Shown here: positions 40,851 to 50,346 of the stretch, piece by piece | How the letters are laid out: each line of letters starts with the position of its first letter | How positions within the stretch are numbered: the first letter of the stretch is position 1 | From: Lachnospiraceae bacterium | GTDB lineage: Bacteria; Bacillota; Clostridia; Lachnospirales; Lachnospiraceae | Reading direction: 5' to 3' | Assembly (NCBI GenBank): GCA_015057435.1 | Contig: SVEJ01000012.1 | Location: 1-64,000, forward strand | Length of the DNA stretch: 64,000 nt | Translations under genes and position numbers: made by a program | The notes under the pieces: model-generated | Database searches by the model: none | The model's input: only the letters and a program-made list of their open reading frames with translations | What the model was told of the DNA's origin: nothing

Positions 40851-42299
40851 CTACAATTCCACGTACAAAGAATCTTCTATCATCTCTTTTAATGCATCAT
40901 ACATCGCAACCGACTTCTCGTAATTTTCCTTGCGCACTGCCATTTCCATTCTAAGTGCTTGTTTCCTCCATGCATCGTCTCCATCTGCTAACAACTGTTT
41001 CACTGTCGCCGCAAACTGCTCCGCTTTCATCCAATTGCCGATTTCAATACAAATGATAAGCTTTTCCATATTAGATTTTAACTGCGCAATATTCTCTTCT
41101 GTCCCAAGTCGATGCGTATGTTCCTCAATCTGTCGTTCAAGCTCCAGTTCCCGAAAGACATGGGTTGTGTCAGTTACAGCTTCATCAACCGAAGTTTCTG
41201 CCTGTTCCATTGTTTGCAAAACCAGCGAAAAAGAGAACGTACTACCTTTTCCCTTTTCACTTTCAAGATTGATACTACTTCCCATCATCTGTAACAAATC
41301 CTTTGTTATTGACAAACCTAAGCCTGTTCCGCCGTATTTTCTGGTAATACTCGCATCGGCTTGAACAAAGCTTTCAAACACTTTGTCACGTTCTTCTGCG
41401 GAAATACCAATTCCGGAATCAACCACAACAAAAAACAGTTCTATCTTCCGTCCCAACTGATAGACTTTCACTACCTTAACTTTTACAAATCCATTGTCAG
41501 TAAACTTGATTGCATTGGAAACAAGGTTATTCAAAATCTGTTGTAAATGCATACCGTCACCATACAATCTGTCCGGGATATCCTCATCAATTGTTGTAGT
41601 GAAATTAATCCCCTTTTCATTCGCGCGCATCTGATTCGTTTCATAAACTTGCATAATACAATCAGACAATGAAAACTCTGTCTCTTCGAGTTCAAATCTT
41701 CCGGATTGCAGCTTATTAAAATCCAATATGTTATTAATAATCTTTTCCATATTCATGCTACAACGATTCATTATCTTATAGATGTCATAATGCTTGTCCG
41801 TATTGCCTTCTAAAGCTTCAAGCTGAACCAAATGTCCCTTAATACCATTCAGCGGTGTACGAAGTTCATGTGTTACATTGGCAACAAAGCTATTGCGTAC
41901 ATCTCTTAATTCTTTTGTTTCATTCTCTACTTTGGACAACTCATGCCTGACTTCCTCTAACACTTTCACATTCTCTGCAATGCAAAATGCATAGCCGATA
42001 TCTTCCCATACACCAAATCTCACATTAGCAGGAAAACAAACACGGTTGCTGCGATACAGATTCATTTCATAATTCTTACCAAATGAACGCATTGCCAAAT
42101 CATAAAACGAAAGTTCCTGTTCCTGATATGACGGAATTATCGTTTCCATATGTGGGTATGAATCATCCGAAATCCCCAATTCATCTATCGCTGTAGAATT
42201 CGCATAGCAAATAGAACCGTCAGAATCAAAAACCAATATAATTCTACCGGTCGTATCAAAAAAATGAACTAAATTATCATCCAATATACACTGTCCCAT
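40851..42299 (-). CDS. PAS-containing sensor histidine kinase with C-terminal helical extension
   Basis: 'FVANVTHELRTPLNGIKGHL', 'GTGLGLSITKDLLQMMG'; about 100-aa C-terminal region after HATPase. Confidence 0.9.
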   Translation of the reverse strand: MGQCILDDNLVHFFDTTGRIILVFDSDGSICYANSTAIDELGISDDSYPHMETIIPSYQEQELSFYDLAMRSFGKNYEMNLYRSNRVCFPANVRFGVWEDIGYAFCIAENVKVLEEVRHELSKVENETKELRDVRNSFVANVTHELRTPLNGIKGHLVQLEALEGNTDKHYDIYKIMNRCSMNMEKIINNILDFNKLQSGRFELEETEFSLSDCIMQVYETNQMRANEKGINFTTTIDEDIPDRLYGDGMHLQQILNNLVSNAIKFTDNGFVKVKVVKVYQLGRKIELFFVVVDSGIGISAEERDKVFESFVQADASITRKYGGTGLGLSITKDLLQMMGSSINLESEKGKGSTFSFSLVLQTMEQAETSVDEAVTDTTHVFRELELERQIEEHTHRLGTEENIAQLKSNMEKLIICIEIGNWMKAEQFAATVKQLLADGDDAWRKQALRMEMAVRKENYEKSVAMYDALKEMIEDSLYVEL

Positions 42300-42545
42300 A
42301 ACCCCACACTCCTATGACTATATTTTACAATATTTGACTTTCCTTTGCAATAAACCACCTCCTTTTTCGCTTTGTCGTAAAACGACGATTCTCCTTTGTA
42401 TGTTTTTACTTTGCAAAGCCTTATTTCACCTGACTTTTTTGCACTTTTTTCCATAGAAATATATAAGATAATATGCTATCATGAAACACATCTTAAGGAA
42501 TTTTTCACTATTTAAAATTAGACGTTTTGAAAGGATTGAATACAT

Positions 42546-44486
42546 ATGGCATATGAAGATTATTTGAAAGCTCAAAAAAACGCACAAAAAGCATTCAAGA
42601 GTGCTACTTCAAAAGGACAATATCCTTATCTACCGGTGTTAGACGAAATCTTATCTCATGCGCAGGTAGAATGTGAAGTTAACCTTGGTGTTATGAATAT
42701 TCCACTATATCAGGTAGTGGGAACAAGTACTTTTGGACGCACACAAGCATTCGCCTCTAATTTTATGCCTCTTTTAGACTGGGGAACAGAATTTGCAGCA
42801 AAATGGTCTCACCTTGTAGACGCACAATTAGAGGAGGGCATCCACCATGCAATCAAAGTCTATGAGTATATGAACCGCTATTACGTTGTAGAAGGTAATA
42901 AGCGTGTTTCTGTCTTGAAATATTTTGATTCTCCGACAATTTTGGCAGAAGTAATTCGCAAAGTCCCAAAACGTACGAATGATTTAGAAAACAAAATCTA
43001 TTATGAATATATGGACTTTTACAAATTAACCAAGATTAATTATCTCAACTTCTCAAAGTTGGGAAATTATCCAAAATTGCAATCTGCAGTCGGAAAACAG
43101 CCGGATGAAACTTGGACAGAAGATGAGTTAATGGATTTTTCTTCTTTCCACATATCATTTAACAAAGCATTTTATGATAAGGGTGGACTCTCCCTTGCAC
43201 CTTTAACCAACGATGATGCCATGCTCTTCTTCCTCTCGCTCTATCCATATGCAGAGGCAAAAGAAATGCTAGGTTCAGAAATAAAAGAAAATCTAGACAA
43301 AGTATGGTCTGAAATCGAATTATTAGGAGCTGAAGATTCCGTAGAATTGTTAATGGATCCTACTGAGGAAAAACAGATTGTTACTTCTGTTCTTAACAAG
43401 ATGAAGATTAATCGTCGTAAAAAAGTCGCCTTTTTATATGACAAAGAACCATCGGTATCAGATTGGATTTACGGACATGAACTAGGCAGAATTCACCTTG
43501 ACGAAGTAATGGGAGAATTCATTGAAACCAAAGCTTTCATTACGAATGACACAGATGAACACGCTGAAGATATGTTGAACCAGATATGTGCAGACGGATA
43601 CGATATCGTATTCACTGTGTCTCCGCAGTTTATCAAAGCATCACTAAAAATTGCCGGCAACTATCCTGATGTTAAGATATTAAACTGTGCACTTAACTCA
43701 CCTCACAATTCTGTACGAACATACTATACAAGAATGTACGAGGCAAAATTTTTAACAGGTATGATAGCAGGTGCTCTTTGTGCAAACGACAAGATCGGTT
43801 ACATTGCTGATTACCCAATCTACGGCGTATCTGCCAATATTAATGCATTTGCGCTTGGTGCAAAAATGGTCAATCCGCGAGCAACAGTTTACCTTACATG
43901 GTCAACGAAAAAAGATTTTGATATAGACGCTTATTTCAAAGAAAATGGTATAACTTACATATCAACACAAGATATGATAACACCGCAGACAAGCGAACGA
44001 GAATTCGGTCTGTATGTAGAAACCAATGCAGAAAAGAAAAACTTGGCAATGTCAATTTACCATTGGGGTGCATTTTACGAAGAATTAATCAATACGATTG
44101 CACGTGGTTCTTGGAAAGTGGAAGAATCGGACGAAAACAAAGCACTTAATTATTGGTGGGGATTATCTGCGGGTGTTATTGATGTGATATGCTCAAGTAG
44201 TTTGCCGGCGGAAACAGCTAAGCTCATACAGCTTATGAAGCAATCCATCTCATCCGGCATTTTCCACCCATTTTCCGGTCCTATTACTGATCAAGATGGG
44301 ACTTTGCGCTGCGCGGAACAAGATTTTATAAAACCGGAAGAAATTATGACCATGAACTGGCTAGTCGACAACGTGATTGGAAGCATCCCAAGCATTGACG
44401 AATTAACAGACAACGCAAAGCCTGTTGTTCTGCTTCGTGGTTTAGACAGCACAACCGCTGATGAAGGAGGCTCGTCTATACTATGA
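42546..44486 (+). CDS. BMP/PnrA-family substrate-binding-like protein with N-terminal ParB-like region; no signal peptide
   Basis: N-terminal 'HHAIKVYEYMNRYYVVEGNKRVSVLKYF'; BMP region 'DKIGYIADYPIYGVSANINAFALGAKMVNPRATVYLTWSTKKDFD'. Confidence 0.75.
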   Translation: MAYEDYLKAQKNAQKAFKSATSKGQYPYLPVLDEILSHAQVECEVNLGVMNIPLYQVVGTSTFGRTQAFASNFMPLLDWGTEFAAKWSHLVDAQLEEGIHHAIKVYEYMNRYYVVEGNKRVSVLKYFDSPTILAEVIRKVPKRTNDLENKIYYEYMDFYKLTKINYLNFSKLGNYPKLQSAVGKQPDETWTEDELMDFSSFHISFNKAFYDKGGLSLAPLTNDDAMLFFLSLYPYAEAKEMLGSEIKENLDKVWSEIELLGAEDSVELLMDPTEEKQIVTSVLNKMKINRRKKVAFLYDKEPSVSDWIYGHELGRIHLDEVMGEFIETKAFITNDTDEHAEDMLNQICADGYDIVFTVSPQFIKASLKIAGNYPDVKILNCALNSPHNSVRTYYTRMYEAKFLTGMIAGALCANDKIGYIADYPIYGVSANINAFALGAKMVNPRATVYLTWSTKKDFDIDAYFKENGITYISTQDMITPQTSEREFGLYVETNAEKKNLAMSIYHWGAFYEELINTIARGSWKVEESDENKALNYWWGLSAGVIDVICSSSLPAETAKLIQLMKQSISSGIFHPFSGPITDQDGTLRCAEQDFIKPEEIMTMNWLVDNVIGSIPSIDELTDNAKPVVLLRGLDSTTADEGGSSIL

Positions 44487-45082
44487 AGATACTTGTACTA
44501 TCAGATGAAGAGTCAAAATACTACTGGGATTATTTTGAGAAAAGCAAATTAGAAGATCTTGATCTTATTATTTCGTGCGGTGATTTAAAACCTGAATACC
44601 TGTCATTTTTGGCAACGTTTGCAAAAGTGCCTATTCTCTATGTACACGGCAATCACGATGGCAAATATAAAAAGACACCACCGGATGGATGCATCTGCAT
44701 TGAAGATACAATTTATGTATATAACGGCATCCGTATTATGGGACTTGGTGGTTCCATGCATTATAACGGAAGCGGTTTTCAGTATACGGAATCCGATATG
44801 AGATTTCGCGTTTTCAAAATGCTTGGAAAAATTCTATGGCATAGAGGAATTGATATTCTTGTCACACATTCACCGGCTTATCAATTCAATGATGCCGAAG
44901 ATATTCCACATATGGGATTTAAGGTATTCCGCACAATTTTAGACAAACTGAAACCAAAATACTTTTTGCATGGGCATGTACATTTAAGTTATAAATGGAA
45001 CCAGCAAAGAGAATGCAAATACAACGAACATACCACCGTAATTAACGGATATGAGCGGTATATATTTGAATATGAGGAATAA
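44483..45082 (+). CDS. Calcineurin-like metallophosphoesterase
   Basis: 'ILVLSDEES...LIISCGDLK', 'VHGNHD', 'LVTHSPAY', 'HGHVHLSY'; overlaps the preceding gene by 4 nt. Confidence 0.9.
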   Translation: MKILVLSDEESKYYWDYFEKSKLEDLDLIISCGDLKPEYLSFLATFAKVPILYVHGNHDGKYKKTPPDGCICIEDTIYVYNGIRIMGLGGSMHYNGSGFQYTESDMRFRVFKMLGKILWHRGIDILVTHSPAYQFNDAEDIPHMGFKVFRTILDKLKPKYFLHGHVHLSYKWNQQRECKYNEHTTVINGYERYIFEYEE

Positions 45083-45086
45083 AAAC

Positions 45087-45117
45087 AAGAGGTCACGCAT
45101 ATGAAACGTGACCTCTT
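45087..45117. terminator. Bidirectional terminator
   Basis: aagaggtcacg / cgtgacctctt between convergent genes. Confidence 0.85.
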
Positions 45118-45125
45118 ATTTTTTA

Positions 45126-45881
45126 TTATCTTTTCATCGTTTTTAATAAGTTCTTTACTTCATCCGTCGGAATCCTTGATTCCACAATCTTTTGAATTCC
45201 CTTGTTGTAGGTTCGATTATCTAAACTACTGATTTTTATGTATTCATAGGTATGATACGGATAACAGCAAAATGCTTCTGCAATAAGCCATGAAGCTGCC
45301 ATGGACGCATAGTAATCCGTGGTATCCACTTTATCTACCTGTGCTAATACTCGTTCCACATACAACCCGGCTTCCTCGGATACATTCTTCACATCTGCCG
45401 CATCCACCGTCCGAAGTCTCGGTATCTTCTTCCCATTCTTATCACATTTCAACAGATGCTGCATCATAATAATCAAAGCAACACGAACCTCGAATTCTTT
45501 ATGTGACTGCAGATAAGGCTCTATAAATTTCCAAGCACGTTCCCGATCCTTTTGAAAAATCTCCATTCCCATAAACACACTGTCGCAAACAGACCAGTTA
45601 TCCACTAACGGAATAAATGCCTCAATATATGGTAACATTTCATCCATATCCTTTGAGACATAACTTAGTACCATTCCCCGAAGCATTCTCTCCTCAAAAT
45701 AGAAATCTTCGTCTTCTATAGCTTCTTTCCAGTTTGACTTTGCGATTATTTTTGCTAATTGACGAAGCTGCGGTAACCGGATTCCCAACATATGTTTCAC
45801 ACCCGGTATTAATGCTGAAGAAAATTTCTGATAGTCATGCTCCGACATCGCTTCTAGTTTTTTTCGTATATCACTGTGCAA
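45126..45881 (-). CDS. DNA alkylation repair (AlkD/HEAT-like) protein
   Basis: HEAT-like 'GVKHMLGIRLPQLRQLAKIIAKSNWKEAI', 'LVDNWSVCDSV'; TTG start at 45881 with upstream RBS ggaaggga. Confidence 0.8.
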   Translation of the reverse strand: MHSDIRKKLEAMSEHDYQKFSSALIPGVKHMLGIRLPQLRQLAKIIAKSNWKEAIEDEDFYFEERMLRGMVLSYVSKDMDEMLPYIEAFIPLVDNWSVCDSVFMGMEIFQKDRERAWKFIEPYLQSHKEFEVRVALIIMMQHLLKCDKNGKKIPRLRTVDAADVKNVSEEAGLYVERVLAQVDKVDTTDYYASMAASWLIAEAFCCYPYHTYEYIKISSLDNRTYNKGIQKIVESRIPTDEVKNLLKTMKR

Positions 45882-45961
45882 GTAAACCGCTCCCTTCCAC
45901 TCGATAATCAACACTTTATAATGAAGAAAGGTGAAGTACAATACTTCACCCTTTCATCATT

Positions 45962-46456
45962 TTATTTTACAGTTACAGTAGATGCCCAATTTGCAAATTG
46001 AGGCTGATAATTTTGATACTCCGCTGTTTCACATCCGAACAGTACCAGCCAATAATCTGTTTCTGTCTCATAAAAAGCGGCATAAAATGATGTCGGCACC
46101 CCATTGGAAGTACCTGTAAATTCACAATAAGAGTGGTTCAAACCATCACGTACAAAAGCATTATCTGCACCTTCATAACTTTTCAATGCCAGAATCGCAT
46201 AACGATTTAACGAAGTAATATTAATGTTCGCATCTTTTATCTTTTGTTTTGAATCTTTTCCTGCTACAACAACAGCCTTTTTGTCCTTATAAACATATCC
46301 TCTTGGATCTGTCATTTTCTCAAAGTGGCTATTCAGCGTAATACTAAAATCACTCTCTGTAAACGTCATCTCTGTTGCCGGACCACAAGCTGTGCAAAAG
46401 CACATTAACATACAAGTACATACCATTACTGCAATTTTCTTAATATATCCTCTCAT
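45962..46456 (-). CDS. Lipoprotein
   Basis: MRGYIKKIAVMVCTCMLMCFCTACGPATEM: signal peptide plus lipobox. Confidence 0.75.
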   Translation of the reverse strand: MRGYIKKIAVMVCTCMLMCFCTACGPATEMTFTESDFSITLNSHFEKMTDPRGYVYKDKKAVVVAGKDSKQKIKDANINITSLNRYAILALKSYEGADNAFVRDGLNHSYCEFTGTSNGVPTSFYAAFYETETDYWLVLFGCETAEYQNYQPQFANWASTVTVK

Positions 46457-46475
46457 CTTATACTCCTCATTTCCT

Positions 46476-47753
46476 TTATCCTTGTTCTAAATCCTGTACT
46501 AATTCATCGTATCCATAAATTGTAATTTCTTCCCCGCCAATCTGTGTAACTTTGTATTCTTCATTTTCCATATGTAACTTTAGTTGTTTACACGGTGGAA
46601 TATCAAAAAAACCAAGGTCTACTGATTCAGCCGGTGTAATATCATAAAATTTCCCTTTGTATTTTATACGGTAACCTTTCACCTCTTTTCCAAGATATAA
46701 CGCATATACCACAACTTGTGAATCTGACATCTGTCGAGGTTGGACTAAAATCACGTTGTGTTCCTCGCCTGCCTTTTTTCTTCTTTCTATTTCTTTTGCT
46801 ATGTCACTCACAAAATGAGTCTGTGCTATGTGCGTGTCTGTTCCATAACACACTAACTTCAATTCCTGTAACATGCGAAATATAAATTTCACGTTATTGA
46901 GCATATCTTTTGGCATACACTTTCGTATCAACATAGAATATTCATTAATCACCCGAATCCGAAATGCTTCATTCAACTGAACACCAAGAGCATCATCAAA
47001 TTCCGGAACAAATCCCAATACAAACGATTGTACACTATGATATAGCGGACTCTCCTTCGGTATAACGCTTGCTATATCACCATTATAATTCTCGACATGC
47101 AATTCATCTGCATCATAGATTTGTAAATCTTTTAGCAACCGACATCCGGCAAATGAGTTGTCCATGTGGATATCAATTCTTTTATCTGCTCCATTATTAA
47201 ACAAACGAACCCGTTCAAGCGTTGCACATTCTTTAAACATTTCTCTCATATCCGTATCATTTTTCAAATAAATACTAGATAAATCTATTGCTGTAAGATT
47301 GGTGTTGGCAAACATCCCAACCATATTGGTACATCTTGATAAATTAATTGCACGCAAATCAATGTTTTCTAAAGCTGAGAATTCAAATGCAGACTCTGCT
47401 GTCTGTATATACACAGGTGCTTGAAATCCTTTCAACTCAACATGCTTGACACACGTTTTATACAACATATAATCGATATCAATCAAACTCGTAGAATGAT
47501 TCACAATCGTAATCGAATCCCATTCATCATACCCTTCTCTCAAAAGATACGGAACAGCCATAACACCTTGTGGCAACTCAATTACATTCTCTTTTCCAAT
47601 ATATCGAAGTACATCTGTCTGACGATCTTTGATATCTGCAAACGTGATGCAAAACTTCCTTGGATCATAGCTAAATTCACCAAGCATTCCCTTATAAAAT
47701 GCCACTTCCTCAAACAAGTTATTATCTAAACTGTTTTCAATAATTATCTCCAT
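46476..47753 (-). CDS. BspA-like/DUF285-type leucine-rich repeat protein, no signal peptide
   Basis: 'NMVGMFANTNLTAIDLSSIYLKNDTDMREMFKECATLERVRLF' repeats. Confidence 0.65.
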   Translation of the reverse strand: MEIIIENSLDNNLFEEVAFYKGMLGEFSYDPRKFCITFADIKDRQTDVLRYIGKENVIELPQGVMAVPYLLREGYDEWDSITIVNHSTSLIDIDYMLYKTCVKHVELKGFQAPVYIQTAESAFEFSALENIDLRAINLSRCTNMVGMFANTNLTAIDLSSIYLKNDTDMREMFKECATLERVRLFNNGADKRIDIHMDNSFAGCRLLKDLQIYDADELHVENYNGDIASVIPKESPLYHSVQSFVLGFVPEFDDALGVQLNEAFRIRVINEYSMLIRKCMPKDMLNNVKFIFRMLQELKLVCYGTDTHIAQTHFVSDIAKEIERRKKAGEEHNVILVQPRQMSDSQVVVYALYLGKEVKGYRIKYKGKFYDITPAESVDLGFFDIPPCKQLKLHMENEEYKVTQIGGEEITIYGYDELVQDLEQG

Positions 47754-47867
47754 ATATAACCCTCCAATACACTGTAACCCGTTAACGAAATCAAAGACTT
47801 CTTCTCCGTTTTGCAACAGATATTTTAATTATATTATGCACCTTGAAGAACATCAAGTAAAAATACA

Positions 47868-47904
47868 AGAAACCTGATGTCAAATAATCTGACATCAGGT
47901 TTCT
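47868..47904. terminator. Intrinsic terminator
   Basis: agaaacctgatgtca / tgacatcaggtttct. Confidence 0.8.
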
Positions 47905-47939
47905 ATAATAATTATCAATTATAAAGTGTTGTTCAAAAT

Positions 47940-50057
47940 TTACGCATAGAACAGCATATCTTCATACTGTGGGAATGGCCAATACTTCTTATCCACCAAA
48001 TCTTCAAGCTTATCTGCCGGCATTCGAACCGCCTCCATAGCCGGAACGACATCTGCATGGAAACACTTGGCTGCAGCTTCCATATCCTGCATTGCTCTGG
48101 CTTTATCATCGATTGCATCTAACACTTCAACTGCATCAACCAGATTCTTAAGCTCTGTTGTAATATTCGTAAGAATTGTCTCTTGCACAGACACATCCAT
48201 GCCCATAGCTTTGACTGCATTCGCGCCTTGTGCCAAATCTCCCGCATATTTCATAACTGCAGGAATAATCTGCTTTCTTGCCATATCAAGCATTGTCTTC
48301 GTTTCAATGTTAATCTGCTTTGCGTAATTTTCATAATAAATTTCCGCACGAGATTCCATCTCCACCTTATTGAGAATACCATACTTCTCAAACAACGCAA
48401 TATTCTCCGGATTCTTATAAGCTTCTACAGCATCTACCATAGATTTAATATTCGGCAGTCCTCTTCTTGCAGCTTCTTTTACCCATTCTTCTGAATAACC
48501 ATTACCATTGAACACAATTCTCTTATGTTTTCCGATTAATTCCTTAATCTTATCATGTACTGCCATTTCAAAATCGTCTGCCTGTTCTAATTCGTCCGCA
48601 ATCTGGCAAAGTGCATCTGCAACAATTGTGTTAATAACTGTATTCGGTGTTCCGGTTGACTGCGTCGAACCGACCATACGAAACTCAAATTTGTTACCTG
48701 TAAAAGCAAATGGAGATGTACGATTACGATCTGTTGCATCCTGTCTAAATGATGGTAATGTAGCAACACCTGACTCAAAACGCTTACCTTTAATTGAGCT
48801 TGTCGCCTCACCCGTAGTATCTAACTGTTCTAGCACATCATCTAACTGCTCTCCAAGATAAACCGAAATAATTGCAGGTGGTGCCTCATCTGCACCTAAT
48901 CTGTGGTCATTACCTGTTGCAGCAGCAGAAAGTCTAAGTAAATCCGCATGCTCATCCACAGCTTTCAAAATCGCTGTCAAAAATAACAAGAACTGAATGT
49001 TGTCATGTGGTGTCTTTCCCGGCTCTAGGAGATTTTGTCCTTCATCTGTACATAAAGACCAATTGTTATGCTTACCGGAACCATTTACTCCTGCAAATGG
49101 TTTCTCATGCAACAAACACGCAAGATCATGGCGTTCTGCAACTTTTTTCATCGTCTCCATAATCAGCTGATTGTGATCTGTACCAACATTCGTCGTACCA
49201 TAAACCGGCGCAAGTTCATGCTGACAAGGTGCAACCTCATTATGCTGTGTCTTAGCAGAAATACCAAGTTTCCACAACTCCACATTCAAATCATGCATAT
49301 AAGATAAAACTCTTGTCTTTACAGAACCAAAATAATGGTCATCTAATTCCTGGCCCTTTGGTGGCATTGCACCAAATAATGTTCTTCCTGTAAAAATCAA
49401 ATCTTTACGTTTTTCATAATCCTTTTTATCAATCAGGAAGTATTCCTGTTCTGCTCCCACATATGTAGTAACCTTCGTTGCTGTTGTATTGCCAAACAGA
49501 CGAAGAATTCGAAGTGTTTGCTTATTAATTGCTTCCATCGAACGAAGCAATGGTGTTTTCTTATCTAATGCTTCACCTGTATATGAAGAAAACGCTGTCG
49601 GAATACAAAGAATGGTACTTCCGTCCGGAGATTCCTTTAAAAATGCCGGTGAAGTACAATCCCATGCTGTATAACCACGCGCCTCATTCGTAGCACGAAG
49701 CCCCCCTGACGGGAATGAGGATGCATCGGGTTCTCCTTTAATTAATTCCTTTCCGGAAAATTCCAACATCACCTTACCATCACCGGTAGGATTAATAAAT
49801 GCATCATGTTTTTCTGCTGTAATACCTGTCATAGGTTGGAACCAATGTGTATAATGTGTTGCTCCATTCTCTACCGCCCAATCCTTCATTGCATTAGCAA
49901 CCGTATCTGCAATCGCAGGATTCAATTCTTTGCCGAGCTCTATTGTCTTTTGTAATTCCTTATAAACCGCCTTTGGTAAGCGTGCGCGCATCACATTGTC
50001 ATTAAAGACATTGGCGCCAAAAATTTCTGCAACATCAACTTTGTTATTCATCATCAA
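47940..50057 (-). CDS. glnN: Type III glutamine synthetase (GSIII)
   Basis: '[26 protein letters not shown]', '[15 protein letters not shown]'; 705 aa. Confidence 0.95.
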   Translation of the reverse strand: MMMNNKVDVAEIFGANVFNDNVMRARLPKAVYKELQKTIELGKELNPAIADTVANAMKDWAVENGATHYTHWFQPMTGITAEKHDAFINPTGDGKVMLEFSGKELIKGEPDASSFPSGGLRATNEARGYTAWDCTSPAFLKESPDGSTILCIPTAFSSYTGEALDKKTPLLRSMEAINKQTLRILRLFGNTTATKVTTYVGAEQEYFLIDKKDYEKRKDLIFTGRTLFGAMPPKGQELDDHYFGSVKTRVLSYMHDLNVELWKLGISAKTQHNEVAPCQHELAPVYGTTNVGTDHNQLIMETMKKVAERHDLACLLHEKPFAGVNGSGKHNNWSLCTDEGQNLLEPGKTPHDNIQFLLFLTAILKAVDEHADLLRLSAAATGNDHRLGADEAPPAIISVYLGEQLDDVLEQLDTTGEATSSIKGKRFESGVATLPSFRQDATDRNRTSPFAFTGNKFEFRMVGSTQSTGTPNTVINTIVADALCQIADELEQADDFEMAVHDKIKELIGKHKRIVFNGNGYSEEWVKEAARRGLPNIKSMVDAVEAYKNPENIALFEKYGILNKVEMESRAEIYYENYAKQINIETKTMLDMARKQIIPAVMKYAGDLAQGANAVKAMGMDVSVQETILTNITTELKNLVDAVEVLDAIDDKARAMQDMEAAAKCFHADVVPAMEAVRMPADKLEDLVDKKYWPFPQYEDMLFYA

Positions 50058-50299
50058 TCTCCTTGTGCAACTGCCTCATATGATTACAGTTACAATTATT
50101 TTCTTACTTTATTCATCATTCACCTAGCTTATACTACCAGATTAAAAAAAGCAAGCGATTTTTTCTCTCGCGCTATAAAATTCAGCACTTTTCCTTAATA
50201 TTATTAAGTCATTTTCTATTTTTTGTACAATTTCCTAATGGTTTATATTGTTTTTCTTAAGATTGGGCTACTTTTTTCAAGAAATCTTTTCCATAATTT

Positions 50300-50336
50300 A
50301 ATAAGAGGTGGATTCATCAAGAATCCACCTCTTATT
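50300..50336. terminator. Intrinsic terminator
   Basis: aataagaggtggattc / gaatccacctcttatt. Confidence 0.85.
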
Positions 50337-50346
50337 ATAATCGCTC

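Noticed and set aside
40930-41364. 144-aa + strand ORF
   Set aside because: Shadow ORF antisense to the histidine kinase.
42269-42454. 61-aa minus ORF upstream of the histidine kinase
   Set aside because: Overlaps the kinase start region, low-quality composition, no RBS or domain; probably leader sequence.
48508-48861. 117-aa + strand ORF
   Set aside because: Shadow ORF antisense to glnN.
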